Position numbers and translations under genes: made by a program. 64,000 nt of DNA from a virus. The stretch's first letter is position 1, and each line of letters begins with the position of its first letter. The DNA is taken from IMG/VR virus record IMGVR_UViG_3300006735_000026, positions 1 through 64,000 of that record, one strand, 5' to 3'. The notes below the pieces were generated by a model, which worked only from the letters and a program-made list of their open reading frames with translations, did no database searches and was not told the origin of the DNA. Of the stretch, positions 17,301 through 27,397 are shown in pieces.

Positions 17301-20300
17301 TAGAATCTAGTACGGGGTTTCATACGATCAACGTTGAAACCAATGTTACGAGAACGAATCCAGGGGATTGCACTACGAGAAAGAACCTGATCTCCTAAAG
17401 ATCTACGCTCAATCTTGGGAACAACTCTAGTACGGATACCTTGACGTGCCTGGTTGTTAACAACACGAACAGTACGACGTTCGTGGAGATAGAACAGACC
17501 TTGACGACGCTGACCGTGACCAAGAGCACCCAACTGACGACCAACACCAAACGTACCAGATGCAGATCTAGTTCGTGATGAAGAAGTTACTGTTTCACCA
17601 GTCCAGTTAGTTTGCCATGAACCCCACTGAATAGGTGCAAAACCATTTTGATCAACCTGAAGATCTTGAGAAACAGATGAGAAGTCACCTTCAACATTCT
17701 CAACACGAGCAGGAAGACGTTCGATATCAATCCAGTCATCCGATGCAGGTGTCAGGTCAATACGACCGATGAATGTAAAGACGTTGAATGGGTTAACATT
17801 CTCAGTTCTAGATGCATAAGGTTGAACTACAACAGCAGTGTCATCATACGGAAGCATGACAACGTTACCATTAGTCTTTACGACATTGACAGAAGAGGTT
17901 GCGTTGAATTGAAGACCGACGTTTGTTGTGTAGTGTTGTGGTCTTAATTGACCTTCTCTAAAGTCGAGAGAACACTTATAGTCTTGGTTCAGAACATCAC
18001 CAGTGGTGTGATCAGTAAAGTCATCTACAACATAACCATTCTTCAGACGGTCGAAACCATTTTCATCATAGGTCTTAGTATTGTCTGCTTGAGACTCAAG
18101 CATAGACAACGAAGTGTAGTATTCAACGTGAGTTAGTCTCTGCTCCAGATCGCCAATATCCTTCATGGTATAGCGACGTAGATTTTCTGTAGTAATCAGA
18201 ACATCTCTTTCAGGATCAAATACATATGGTTTGTACTCGATTGTTGCCAGAAGCATCGAGTTTTGTACATGCGGGGGTGGAATCAGAGCATATCCAGAAA
18301 CACCCTTAGAAACTCTCAGTTTGCCATCATGGGAGAGATACAGTTTGTCAATTCTAGGCAGATACCAAGAGTAGTCTGCACGGAACGAAGAATTGACCTG
18401 CATGATATCAAAGATGGTAGAACCTGCTGATCCACCAGTTGTATCAAATACTCTCGAAACAAAGTCGAAAGTAGTACAGTTAACATAGAAAGGAGCACCA
18501 ATCGTACCAGAACCATTTCTCAGTTCTTTAACAGCAGGACGGAAGTCGATTTGGTCTCGGATAAACTTAATAGAACCATCGAGTTTGTAGAGAGGAATCT
18601 CTTTAAAGTCGATACCACTATAAGATTCTGCAGAGAAGTAATCTCCAGAAGTTGCATGAGACAGGTAGTCAAAGATTACGAGCAGTCTTCTGGTAGGAGG
18701 AACAGTAGAAGGAAGTCTAGTTAGTCTAGAAACGTCATAGAAGTTTGTTCTTTGACCTGCTTCTAATGTAAATTGATCTGTGATAACCTTAGAACCTGCA
18801 AAGATTGATTCTGTAGAGTCATCAATAATACCAGTGATTGCTTCGTTTGAAGCATTGAAACCATTGATAGTTTCACCCTGAATAAACGGAATTTCATTCA
18901 GAGAAACATAATACAGTTTCAAATCAGCGTTAGAGAAAGAAATAACTCTACCTCTTGCACCAGAGGTTCTACCAACCATCAGTGTGCCAGCGGCAAAGAA
19001 TGTAGATTCGGTAAGAACGACATAAGGTGCAGATGCATCATTGTCATCATATGATTCATAGATTGCATGAACCCTATAGACATCATTAACACCGAATGAA
19101 ATCTCTTCGTCTTGTACTCTAGTACCATACAAAGAACTGAATGACAAACCTGTTGGTTGTTCAATAAGATCTTCAAAGGTTTTATAAACTTTGAGTGCCT
19201 GCATCTTAGATGCGGTCTTAAGTTTCTTAGCAACAGTGTTCTTAGAAACTAGTGCTGTCAGGGTAACAGTTGCAACGCTACCTAAACCAGCAATTGTGAA
19301 TGATTGATTGTTTGCACCGAAGGATGCAGTAAGAACACCGCCATCAACCTGTGCATCAATATCAATGTTTTCGCCATTAGCGAATGTACCAGAACCACCG
19401 TTAGCAATAACAGTCAGAACGTAGTTGTCAGAAGATAAAGCAGCGAATGCTTCAGTTTCTGGTACAGTGAATGTAATAGAACCAGTAGTTACAGTTTTAG
19501 ATGCAAAGTTTCTGTAAACGAAGAATGATTCATCGTCCAGAGACTTCATTACATCTTCAGGAAGGTCAAACGAAAGTTCGCCATTCTGATAATCTTTCTG
19601 GAAGATGAAAGGACGCATCCTAACCATCTCACCATATTCACCATCGGTAACAGTACCAACCATCAGAGATTGATCTAATGCTGCAGTCTGACTGGTGTAG
19701 TCAAAGATGACAGCGTTATTAGCGACCGAACCTTTTTTATTGACTGTAGTTGTTCCAATAGCAGTAGGATCAACCCTCTTAACACGCAGGGTATTAGCAC
19801 CTTCAAAAGTAGATAATGTAGGTGTTACAACATCACCAGGTCTGAGGTCTTTCTCAAATCTAGTACGGAAACCTGTTAATTCGTCATCTGCTGCTTGATC
19901 AACATCAATAGTTGATGATTCAATTGGTCTAGAATCATTAAGAATCCAGTTTGCACCAAATCTAATAGCAGAAGAACCATCTTCACCAAAACAAGATCTG
20001 GTGTCACTTAACTGATAAGTCCATGCTGCTTCTAATGTACCAACATCTCTACCATTGATTTGAAGAATCTCACCATTAGAGAATACTCCATTTACTTGCT
20101 CAATATAAACATAGTGTGTATTATTGCCAGTATCTGCAATATATCCTGCAGCACCAGATGTCTTACCTACAATTCTAGTACCTACTGTATATGGTGTTAC
20201 AGCATTTGCAATGTTCAGAACAGTGAACATCTGAACGTCATAGATCCAAAGATCATATACACCACCAGTGACAGCAGGATTGATGCCAAACGGTGAAGTT

Positions 20301-21679
20301 GCAGCAAGAGCGGTAGAAGACTTCTGTAACTGTACAGTTCTACATCTACCAATTCTATTAGCACCAGACTTTACAGCATTGGTTACGTTTGGTGCCCAGT
20401 CATCATACAGATCCAAGATCTGATATGCATCTGTTACACCATCACCAGAGATTTCTGGCCAACCATATACGTCATAAATTTTGACGAAGTTACCAAGGTT
20501 GAAGTTGATAATAGCATTCTGTCTGCTCTCAAAATCCCTAGGTTTGTCTGCATCAACATACTGAGGTGTGATAAATTCGGTTCTATAACCTCTAACATAT
20601 GCCTTACCAGGAGAAACCTCAAGAGAAAGTTTTCCTTCTTGTGCCAGGTTACCATCAGCAGATGTTTCGCCAGCATTGTAAACACCAGCATTGAATCCAT
20701 CATTCAAATGCTCACGAGCAGTGACATCGAATGTGTCGATAACATAGTCACCAGATTCTTCAAAAGTTCTACGAGCAAGAGACTTCTCAAGTTCGCTATA
20801 CTCAGTTCTCTCAACAAAGTTTTCAATTCTGCTATTATTAATTCTAAGCAGTTCGATGAAGTCTTTATCCGCTTCATCACTAATCAGTCTCTTAACAAAC
20901 TGAGTGTTAATTCTAAATCTATGACCACCAGGAGCAGAATAGTTTGATGTTCCTGCAGCGTTGTCATTCAGAGATTCATCATCTTCAGGAGTAACAATAG
21001 ACTCCAGAACCTCCAGACCAACTCTGTAAGAAGGATTACTACCATACTGATCCAAGATCAGATATGAGGACGGTACATTTACAAAGTGTCCTCTAATATA
21101 ATAGACACCATCACTGATATATGCAGTAGAACCAACCGCAGTTGCATTAACAGGAAGCAACTGTGCGAAAGGAGTACCGATCTCAATAAGGGTAGATCCA
21201 AATGTAATTTCTTTATCCGCAATCAACTGTTCGTTGATTTGGAATGTATTTAATTGTGACTCAGAAGTGGTATCACCAGAGTCAATATATTTCACATACA
21301 GTGTGATATAACCACGCTCTGAAGTAGAAGCAGAGATACTATAAAGAACCTTTGCCTTAACACCTGTTGATAGACCCTCAATAATGGCACCTTCTAATTG
21401 AGCTCTATACGTTTCGACATCGCTACCAAGGAAAGACTCTTGCAGTAAGATTGCTTGCACACCCAAGTCATAACCCACCTGACCAGGGATAACCATCGCA
21501 CCATCTTTGAACAAGTGCGTACCAACTGATTCTACCTGATTCTGCAGAATACTCTGCATCGTGGTAAGTTCCCTTGCCTGAATTGGAAATCCAGGTCTAA
21601 ACAATACTCGATAAAAGTTCTTGTCCTTATCGAAGTCGTCGTAATAAGGTGTGACGTTTAAATTGGTATTTTGTGCCAT
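14339..21679 (-). CDS. DUF4815-type virion structural protein (2446 residues)
   Basis: The N-terminus has the signature of the DUF4815 phage family: NLNVTPYYDDFDKDKNFYRV and LFRPGFPIQARELTTMQ (residues 7-42). Further family-like blocks follow: PRTRFYAFFDG near 1452-1462, YDPLAQSFIVEEEGGMFLTG near 1680-1700, and a C-terminal domain with RIYYRIFN. The middle is beta-rich with many small Gly/Thr repeats (VGxTSGAxGxV types). Length is well above the roughly 1000 residues I associate with the family, so extra modules have been added. The protein is probably a baseplate or tail-surface component. It overlaps gp8 by one base (stop/start) and is followed by two coiled-coil mini-genes. Confidence 0.85.
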   Translation of the reverse strand: MAQNTNLNVTPYYDDFDKDKNFYRVLFRPGFPIQARELTTMQSILQNQVESVGTHLFKDGAMVIPGQVGYDLGVQAILLQESFLGSDVETYRAQLEGAIIEGLSTGVKAKVLYSISASTSERGYITLYVKYIDSGDTTSESQLNTFQINEQLIADKEITFGSTLIEIGTPFAQLLPVNATAVGSTAYISDGVYYIRGHFVNVPSSYLILDQYGSNPSYRVGLEVLESIVTPEDDESLNDNAAGTSNYSAPGGHRFRINTQFVKRLISDEADKDFIELLRINNSRIENFVERTEYSELEKSLARRTFEESGDYVIDTFDVTAREHLNDGFNAGVYNAGETSADGNLAQEGKLSLEVSPGKAYVRGYRTEFITPQYVDADKPRDFESRQNAIINFNLGNFVKIYDVYGWPEISGDGVTDAYQILDLYDDWAPNVTNAVKSGANRIGRCRTVQLQKSSTALAATSPFGINPAVTGGVYDLWIYDVQMFTVLNIANAVTPYTVGTRIVGKTSGAAGYIADTGNNTHYVYIEQVNGVFSNGEILQINGRDVGTLEAAWTYQLSDTRSCFGEDGSSAIRFGANWILNDSRPIESSTIDVDQAADDELTGFRTRFEKDLRPGDVVTPTLSTFEGANTLRVKRVDPTAIGTTTVNKKGSVANNAVIFDYTSQTAALDQSLMVGTVTDGEYGEMVRMRPFIFQKDYQNGELSFDLPEDVMKSLDDESFFVYRNFASKTVTTGSITFTVPETEAFAALSSDNYVLTVIANGGSGTFANGENIDIDAQVDGGVLTASFGANNQSFTIAGLGSVATVTLTALVSKNTVAKKLKTASKMQALKVYKTFEDLIEQPTGLSFSSLYGTRVQDEEISFGVNDVYRVHAIYESYDDNDASAPYVVLTESTFFAAGTLMVGRTSGARGRVISFSNADLKLYYVSLNEIPFIQGETINGFNASNEAITGIIDDSTESIFAGSKVITDQFTLEAGQRTNFYDVSRLTRLPSTVPPTRRLLVIFDYLSHATSGDYFSAESYSGIDFKEIPLYKLDGSIKFIRDQIDFRPAVKELRNGSGTIGAPFYVNCTTFDFVSRVFDTTGGSAGSTIFDIMQVNSSFRADYSWYLPRIDKLYLSHDGKLRVSKGVSGYALIPPPHVQNSMLLATIEYKPYVFDPERDVLITTENLRRYTMKDIGDLEQRLTHVEYYTSLSMLESQADNTKTYDENGFDRLKNGYVVDDFTDHTTGDVLNQDYKCSLDFREGQLRPQHYTTNVGLQFNATSSVNVVKTNGNVVMLPYDDTAVVVQPYASRTENVNPFNVFTFIGRIDLTPASDDWIDIERLPARVENVEGDFSSVSQDLQVDQNGFAPIQWGSWQTNWTGETVTSSSRTRSASGTFGVGRQLGALGHGQRRQGLFYLHERRTVRVVNNQARQGIRTRVVPKIERRSLGDQVLSRSAIPWIRSRNIGFNVDRMKPRTRFYAFFDGVSVTNYITPKVIEIIKNSTTDSRTNETPFVVGETVIGGTSGCQLKVVAPDDGYKTNPYGKGTEVLPTSYSSQTEYLNHDITAISETVSPDYFGNVQVGELLVGQTSGAVAVVKDRRLLTDNVGNIQGCLFIPSPKNDANPRWATGTRAFRFTTSEENSKAPGAVDSSADATYSATGTLQTVRENILAVRNAEIVRDTVTEDRVVQTTRTETRQIGWYDPLAQSFIVEEEGGMFLTGVDIFFNTKDTNIPISMQIRTMENGYPTKTILPFSDVTITPDNIEISESAAVPTRFTFKAPVYIKSSVEYCFVLLSDSNEYKVWISRMGDVDVTGTRTISEQPYAGVLFKSQNASTWTADQYEDLKFTIYRANFTSTTGTVSLQNTPQGKGNNGVHRLIENPILTIKPKLVLSLGAAATQYTFSQGARLLQQTSAAQATVVSTTTSGSVSDTITVTDTSGSWLQGTANTYLVRSSEAIATMVVGSASGTLEVGDIVTGATSNAIGIVKTWDGSANLVLHYITGAFTDTESLSEPGGWSATVTSSVESGDSFGAYLTAAPTFDSDQTEVLVFHRNHGMHNRSNNVKVEGVVSEISDTTLTSALSTGATSITVANAALFHKVVNGAAISNTNPGYIQIGTELIQYSAISADGKTITVATSGRGANSTTEATHASGALVKCYNLDGIPLIDINKTHTSVSCPWLDTYMLHITGVANNGIRSGGNAVFATQNVQFETLTPSISVMDLPETDITARVNTTSATSIGNGSSSVDQASFVNDGTYAPVTLNDINLFDNPRMICSEVNELAKLSGQKSFNMQIDLSTEKSTLSPVVDLDRCSLITTTNRINQWPGGPDAYGQQSQIDTSQDVSTLPFGDQNDAVYITRLARLIRESRSLRVDFQMSRPPESEVRIYYRIFNSGTNEDVDSVGWTLMPLPLQYDSSPSEEVLWKDYYYEVSGLNFNAFQIKIVLRSSNQARIPLIADLRAIALAT

Positions 21680-23211
21680 TAGAATTCGATGACGATTTTA
21701 ATATCTTCTACCTGGTCGTTTGCGCGACTGATTGATCTTCTATTATCTATATAAACAACGTCACCGCTGTTTGACTCAATCTCGGGTTTTGCATAACCGC
21801 TATTGAATCTCATACCCAAGTCATACTCGGTATTGTTGATAGTTCTAGAAGAAGAATTAGGAACCGCTGGGAAGTTAACATCAGGCTGACCAGCAGCACC
21901 AGATGTTGCACCATTAATAACATTGGAACCGTCAAATTCATTTTGAGTACCAGTTACCTCAGGGAAAATACCATCGGTAGCGTTTTGGTAATACTTCAAG
22001 ACTTTGGTGGTGGGGTTCCACGAGATAACTCTCGCACGAGCAGTAACGTTCGTACCACCAACAACTCTAGTTTGAGTGATAATTTCATCAGGAACATAGT
22101 TACCTTGGAACGTTGGCGAGAAGATAACTGCTTTAGTAGCAGAAACCGTCAAGTCAGAAATCAATTCTGCCGTACCAAATTTTAGAGGATTTGTGATAAG
22201 ACCAATACGACGATAGTCGTTATCAATCGGGAAGTCACCTGCACCCTCATCATAAGAGAGTTTAGCGTTGATCATGACACGGAAAGCGCCAATCTCTGTA
22301 ACAGCATCTGCACCATGACCACCTGGGGGTGGGATGATGACATCAACTTGACCACCAGCACCAGTACCAATACCAGTAATGCTATCTACACTGATTTTAC
22401 CAAAGGTATAACCAGTACCACCAGAAGTAACAGTAGCAGAAATAATCTTACCACCATCAACAACGATGGAAACACGACCACCAGTACCGTCGCCATTGAT
22501 AGCAACGTTATCGTATGTGCCGTTATTATAACCAGAACCTGCTGAGTTAATTACAACAGTGTCAATCTCACCAGCGACTGCATTTGTTTTTACCGCGTCG
22601 TTTGTGAAGACGGGCATATAATCGTTGGAGAAAAACTTGAGGACGGAAGCGACAGGGATGGTGTACATGTATTTCCAACGATATCCATCACCAGTGGTAA
22701 TAATGCTAGTGGAAGTGCCAGTAGGCTCAACTGTAGAAGGTTTACCATTAGGATCAGAAGGGGATGTACCGTTATAAATGCACTTATAGACCTGATATTG
22801 TGAATTCACAACATAGAAATCAGAGTCATATAATTTAGTAGCACCAGAGGCAGCAGTCTTTGAAGGGGAGTAATCATGACGATACATGTCATAAGTAAAA
22901 CCCAGACCACCAGTAGTTTCTTCAGGGGAAACCCAGTCAATACGACGAACAACCTGAACGGTATCCGCAGCAAGAACTCTCTTCAAAGAGATCATGTCAT
23001 CATAGGAATCGGAGAATTCTCCGAATGAATCAACTGCCTGAGGTGGCGAGTTTTCATTATCCCAAGATTGAGGTCTTCCAATGAAAAGATATAATCGATC
23101 ACGATTAGCACCTGCCGCAGAATCACTCTGAGTTGCGTCAGGACCTTCCAGTGCTTTGATGAACTTTTTCGCTGAAAAAATTCTAAATTGATCAGTAAGT
23201 AGTGCTGCCAT
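21679..23211 (-). CDS. gp8: baseplate wedge protein (T4 gp8-like)
   Basis: gp8 is a wedge subunit of the hexagonal baseplate. The family signature is in the first 200 residues: RLYLFIGRPQSWDNENSPPQ, a region with RIDWVSPEE, the YKCIYNGTSPSDPNGKPSTV segment, and the highly typical TTGDGYRWKYMYTIP. The protein has 510 residues against 334 in T4. Part of the extra length is a GSGY-type module at about residues 215-275 (GSGYNNGTYDNVAINGDGTG, GGTGYTFGKISVDSI), as in gp14 and gp7. A late promoter with a strong AGGAGG-like site lies upstream. Confidence 0.9.
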   Translation of the reverse strand: MAALLTDQFRIFSAKKFIKALEGPDATQSDSAAGANRDRLYLFIGRPQSWDNENSPPQAVDSFGEFSDSYDDMISLKRVLAADTVQVVRRIDWVSPEETTGGLGFTYDMYRHDYSPSKTAASGATKLYDSDFYVVNSQYQVYKCIYNGTSPSDPNGKPSTVEPTGTSTSIITTGDGYRWKYMYTIPVASVLKFFSNDYMPVFTNDAVKTNAVAGEIDTVVINSAGSGYNNGTYDNVAINGDGTGGRVSIVVDGGKIISATVTSGGTGYTFGKISVDSITGIGTGAGGQVDVIIPPPGGHGADAVTEIGAFRVMINAKLSYDEGAGDFPIDNDYRRIGLITNPLKFGTAELISDLTVSATKAVIFSPTFQGNYVPDEIITQTRVVGGTNVTARARVISWNPTTKVLKYYQNATDGIFPEVTGTQNEFDGSNVINGATSGAAGQPDVNFPAVPNSSSRTINNTEYDLGMRFNSGYAKPEIESNSGDVVYIDNRRSISRANDQVEDIKIVIEF

Positions 23212-23239
23212 TTCGTGTAGGTACTGTTGTCCTCCTGTT

Positions 23240-23247
23240 TATTTATG
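23240..23247 (-). promoter_or_regulatory. T4-type late promoter (CATAAATA) before gp8
   Basis: The minus strand reads CATAAATA in the 40-base gap before gp8, followed about 4 bases later by AGGAGGAC. The site lies 29 bases upstream of the ATG. Seven of eight bases match the T4 late consensus. Confidence 0.6.
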
Positions 23248-23251
23248 TGGG

Positions 23252-26200
23252 TTACGAACGAACAATTGTCGCATATTCAATTCGTTTAATTCTATATGAT
23301 GCTCCACCGTTACCATTCAGTTTCTCCCCACCAAGAATTGCATATGCTGCTGCATTTGCTCCAGTGCTATCACCGCCTGCATTGGTAAAGGTAACGGTTG
23401 GGTGTAGGTTGTAAGTACCATCAACGGTTTGTTTGATACCATAACCACCATTGGAAATAGTGATTGATGAAACCTGGTCACCCGCAGTTGTCATGTTTAC
23501 AGTTCCTGTTGCTTGAATGTCTCCGACATTCTCAACTGTAACTGTTGGTGTTCCTGTATAGTTTGTACCAGCGTTTTGGATGAAGAAATCTACAACCGTG
23601 CCGTCTTGAGAGAATTCGTACAAGTATCCAGCAATACCAATATTAATGTTGCCAGTATTAAATGGAATAACGTTTTGAACCTGAAGTATAGCATTTGTAG
23701 TATCCCAAGATACCACCGTAGCTTGAACACCCGAAACATCGCCAGTGACAACTTCATTCACGCTATAATTCTGACCATTGCCAAAATTACCATCTAAGTA
23801 GATATTTAGAACAGCAGTGTGCTCAACACCTTCGCTCAGACCACCTGCTGTTGCGATACTTGCATATTTGAATGGAATGCTTGCATCTTTGATCTGATCA
23901 CCAACTTGGAACAGAGTCGTGTTCTGACCACCCTGCGTTTCTTCAATACCATAAAGTGAATTAAATATCCCACCATCCAAACTAATCTGATTCTCATAAT
24001 CAGTTCCAGTATTTACCAGATCAGCAATACCATCACCCGCTCCACTATTCTCATCATCATCTTCAAACTTTCTATCCTGCAATGTGGAAACAGGTTCTGT
24101 AAGAAGAGCGATTGAATCACCTACAGACTGAAGGACCACATGAGGTTGGAATCCAGAGGGAGCACTGGATGCTACACCAGCGTCAAATTGAACAATAGCA
24201 TCTTCGGTAGAAGGAATACCACCATCGATGAATGCTAGTTCATCAACCTCAAATACGACCAAGAGTTCTCTGGTTGTTGGGTTGAAATCATAAACCTTTG
24301 CAACTTTGTTATTTGCATTCTCAACCTTTCTAATAACCCTGTCACCAACACTGAAATTATAAGTTTGTCCAGCATCGAGAATAACTCTCTGATCATAATT
24401 GAAGTTGATACCTCTAGTCAGACCAGTAAATTTACCCGCCGCTTTGGAGGTGTATGAAATAGTCTCAGCATTCAGGATGAAGTTACCAGAACCAGGATAT
24501 GCATCTGTAGAATCAACGTAGATTGTCGAGTCTGATGCAGAAACATTCTTGGTCAATCCAGTCAAATAGATATTTGAAGAATTGAATGCCTGACGAGCAC
24601 GAGTCTTTCTCTTCAGATTTACTAATTTAGTAAAGATGATATTTGGTTGTGACGTATATCCTTTACCAGGATCTGTGACGTTAACACCAGTAATTTCACC
24701 CTGACTGATTATTGCTTCACCTTTAGCACCGATACCGCCACCACCAGTGAATAGAACAAAGGGAGGTTCTTGATAGAATTCACCAGGATTTACAATACTT
24801 ACACTGGTAACTCTACCTGTAGTATCTACTTCTGCCGCACCTTGAGCACCTTGTCCAGTTCCACCACCTTCAAAGATAAGAGTAGGTGGAGTTGCATACT
24901 GTCTTCCTGAATTTAATAGTGATAGACCAGTAATTGTCTGAACAATAGGACTACCTGTTGCACCAGATCCTTCACCACCAAGAATTCTTGCTTTTGCAGG
25001 ACCAAAGAATCCATCACCCTTTTTGGTCATCTTGATGTATGAAACCTGACCAGGAGCATCAGGATTCAGAACAACTTCGCCCTCAGCACCTGAAGGGAAT
25101 TGATCTACTATTGCAGGGACAGTATCTCCCTCAAAGAGAGGAGCACTGTAGAATTTAGGACCAATAGCATATGGATATACAGGATTACCACTACCATCTT
25201 CAGTCATGAAGTAGGCATATGTTCCGTTCGGATACTCAGGAGTTGGACCAAACTTACCGTTGTATTCATCCAAGGTTCCTACACTGGCATCATAGATATA
25301 ATCTTCTGTAAGATCACCAAGAAGATATGCATCTTGCACACTTCTAAGTCCTCTATCTGCATTTGCGTATGAGAACGTGTATAACGCTCTAGGTGCATCC
25401 ACACGAACTGTAATTCTTAACTCTCTTGTAGTTGCATTTGCAAACTGTGAAAGATATGAGGTGTAAGTTACTTCACTACCATCAATGAAATATTGTACGC
25501 CATCACCATACACATAACTTGTAACACCAATATTAGAAGGATCTCCTGTTGAGTGCCAGGAGTTATCCGTTGTTGATAGCAGGAATGTATCAGCATCCAT
25601 GCTTGCATCATTACATTGGAAGACGTAAGTCTTACCTCTTTCCAAATTCAAGAAAGCAGGGCGAGATCCATCAAATTGATATTGACCATTTGACAGTGTT
25701 ACAGCATATGTAACTGTTCCTGTTGTGCTGACACCAATAGTTACTCTGGCACCAGGAAGTTCATTAGTGGTTCTCAATCTGTAAGAAGAAACTTCTCTTG
25801 CAACAGCACCACTAGAATTATATCCATAAGGACCATAGATGGGATATCCATCAAAGGACATACCCAGAACTTTTGAGTGTCCATCTACATGACGAGATTT
25901 ATCAATCGTATTGGGGTTGTTGGTATCTGATTGATAGAAATTTGTGGTGTAGTAATTGTTAACAGGTGGTGTATTATCGACTGCAGAACTGAGACTGATA
26001 TAACCTTCATCACCCTCATATCCAGACATATATCTGTGATAAGCACAATGATAATAAATGCGAGAAGTTTCATCCCCATTCATTATAAACAACATCTGAT
26101 ACGGACTTTCATAATCAGCAGCAGGTGCTGTAGATAATCCAGTGCTGTTGTAATACAGAGCACCACCGTTTAATGTACCATCTTGAGTTGTACTTAAACG

Positions 26201-27394
26201 TAGTGGGTGTCCTATACCCTGTTGATTAGAAGAATCTGTCTGATTCCAAATAATCAGTTGATTACTCTTAACTTGAATATTTTCAGGTGCCAGATAATAT
26301 TGACCAGGAACAAAGGGACCGAACTCTGCAGCATCTGGTCCAAAATCAATATAATATACGTTCAAAGATCGGGGATCATCGGAAATTGTAAATGTAAATC
26401 CGTTTGATCCTAAACATCTATCACCATTAGAGAAAGACGCACCAGTAGATACATTTCTGAGATAGATTCGAGTAATATTATTGAGATTGTCTCTAGAGAT
26501 CTTAGCAATCTCACCTCTAGCGTTACCACCAACCTCATCAACAATACGACCAATTTCAACAGAACCCAATGTCTCATCAACATTAGAAACTGTGAGCATG
26601 ATATTACCATACTCAACTTTTACATTCCAAGTAAATTGCTTGAGATCACCCCAATTAAATACACCATTATCTAATGCAAATTCATCAATTACCTTATTTG
26701 ATTGATAATACCTAACATTGGATTCTGTTACTGAATCGTATGTGTCAGTATTCTTAATATAATCATATTTTACAGTATCAATAGAGAATCCTGCAGGTGA
26801 TCCACCATCGGTGCCCCATTCTGGAGTATGAAGTAAACCACCATTAGATAAGATACCAATTACTTTATCTTTCTGTTCTTCACGAGCGGCAGGATTAGGT
26901 ACATCTTTACCGCCACGATATATAAATGTTTGATCAAATGTTCTATCTACAAGCGAACCACCTCCAGGTGCTGCTTCTGCCTGAGTCCAAGTGGGTTTAG
27001 GATGATTGTCAGATTGAATTCTTAATCTGTCAGTATCAGTGCTAAAAGAACCGCTGGTCGGAGAGTTTGGATGTGATTGCCAAATTCTATTGACGTTAAA
27101 TGATGTCAGAACATTAGGAGTCTCTTGTTCTGGAATAATTTGTAGTCTTAATGGGTCATATCCACGACCCCTTTCAAGAACGCGAACATGAATAATTTTA
27201 CCCGAATCTTCATCGATAATCGGATACAGCAATGCTTCCTGATCAGGTGTGCCACACCCATCAATAGTTAGTCTTGGCGGATCCGAGGGACTATACCCAC
27301 TACCGCCATCTTTTACTCTTACTGCGCGAACACCGAAAATCTCGTCAAAGATTGGTTCGATGACGGCACCAGATCCAGGAACAGTTCTTGCCAT
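23252..27394 (-). CDS. virion protein with cupredoxin-like and YHYH domains (1380 residues)
   Basis: Domains in order: GSGY-type modules at about 25-95; a cupredoxin-like domain at about 355-470 with all four type-1 copper ligands in place (His 396 in GHPLRL; Cys 450, His 453 and Met 456 in YYHCAYHRYM); a YHYH domain starting at about 506 (HSKVLGMSFDGYPIYGPYGY) and resuming near 701-755 (LDEYNGKFGPTPEYPNG). Between the two YHYH halves lies a second, degenerate cupredoxin-like block near 575-675 with no copper ligands. More GSGY modules follow to the C-terminus. It sits between gp8 and the 409-residue cupredoxin-like protein, so it is probably a baseplate-associated surface protein. The copper site is inferred from motif spacing, not shown. 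Confidence 0.85.
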   Translation of the reverse strand: MARTVPGSGAVIEPIFDEIFGVRAVRVKDGGSGYSPSDPPRLTIDGCGTPDQEALLYPIIDEDSGKIIHVRVLERGRGYDPLRLQIIPEQETPNVLTSFNVNRIWQSHPNSPTSGSFSTDTDRLRIQSDNHPKPTWTQAEAAPGGGSLVDRTFDQTFIYRGGKDVPNPAAREEQKDKVIGILSNGGLLHTPEWGTDGGSPAGFSIDTVKYDYIKNTDTYDSVTESNVRYYQSNKVIDEFALDNGVFNWGDLKQFTWNVKVEYGNIMLTVSNVDETLGSVEIGRIVDEVGGNARGEIAKISRDNLNNITRIYLRNVSTGASFSNGDRCLGSNGFTFTISDDPRSLNVYYIDFGPDAAEFGPFVPGQYYLAPENIQVKSNQLIIWNQTDSSNQQGIGHPLRLSTTQDGTLNGGALYYNSTGLSTAPAADYESPYQMLFIMNGDETSRIYYHCAYHRYMSGYEGDEGYISLSSAVDNTPPVNNYYTTNFYQSDTNNPNTIDKSRHVDGHSKVLGMSFDGYPIYGPYGYNSSGAVAREVSSYRLRTTNELPGARVTIGVSTTGTVTYAVTLSNGQYQFDGSRPAFLNLERGKTYVFQCNDASMDADTFLLSTTDNSWHSTGDPSNIGVTSYVYGDGVQYFIDGSEVTYTSYLSQFANATTRELRITVRVDAPRALYTFSYANADRGLRSVQDAYLLGDLTEDYIYDASVGTLDEYNGKFGPTPEYPNGTYAYFMTEDGSGNPVYPYAIGPKFYSAPLFEGDTVPAIVDQFPSGAEGEVVLNPDAPGQVSYIKMTKKGDGFFGPAKARILGGEGSGATGSPIVQTITGLSLLNSGRQYATPPTLIFEGGGTGQGAQGAAEVDTTGRVTSVSIVNPGEFYQEPPFVLFTGGGGIGAKGEAIISQGEITGVNVTDPGKGYTSQPNIIFTKLVNLKRKTRARQAFNSSNIYLTGLTKNVSASDSTIYVDSTDAYPGSGNFILNAETISYTSKAAGKFTGLTRGINFNYDQRVILDAGQTYNFSVGDRVIRKVENANNKVAKVYDFNPTTRELLVVFEVDELAFIDGGIPSTEDAIVQFDAGVASSAPSGFQPHVVLQSVGDSIALLTEPVSTLQDRKFEDDDENSGAGDGIADLVNTGTDYENQISLDGGIFNSLYGIEETQGGQNTTLFQVGDQIKDASIPFKYASIATAGGLSEGVEHTAVLNIYLDGNFGNGQNYSVNEVVTGDVSGVQATVVSWDTTNAILQVQNVIPFNTGNINIGIAGYLYEFSQDGTVVDFFIQNAGTNYTGTPTVTVENVGDIQATGTVNMTTAGDQVSSITISNGGYGIKQTVDGTYNLHPTVTFTNAGGDSTGANAAAYAILGGEKLNGNGGASYRIKRIEYATIVRS

Positions 27395-27397
27395 TTA

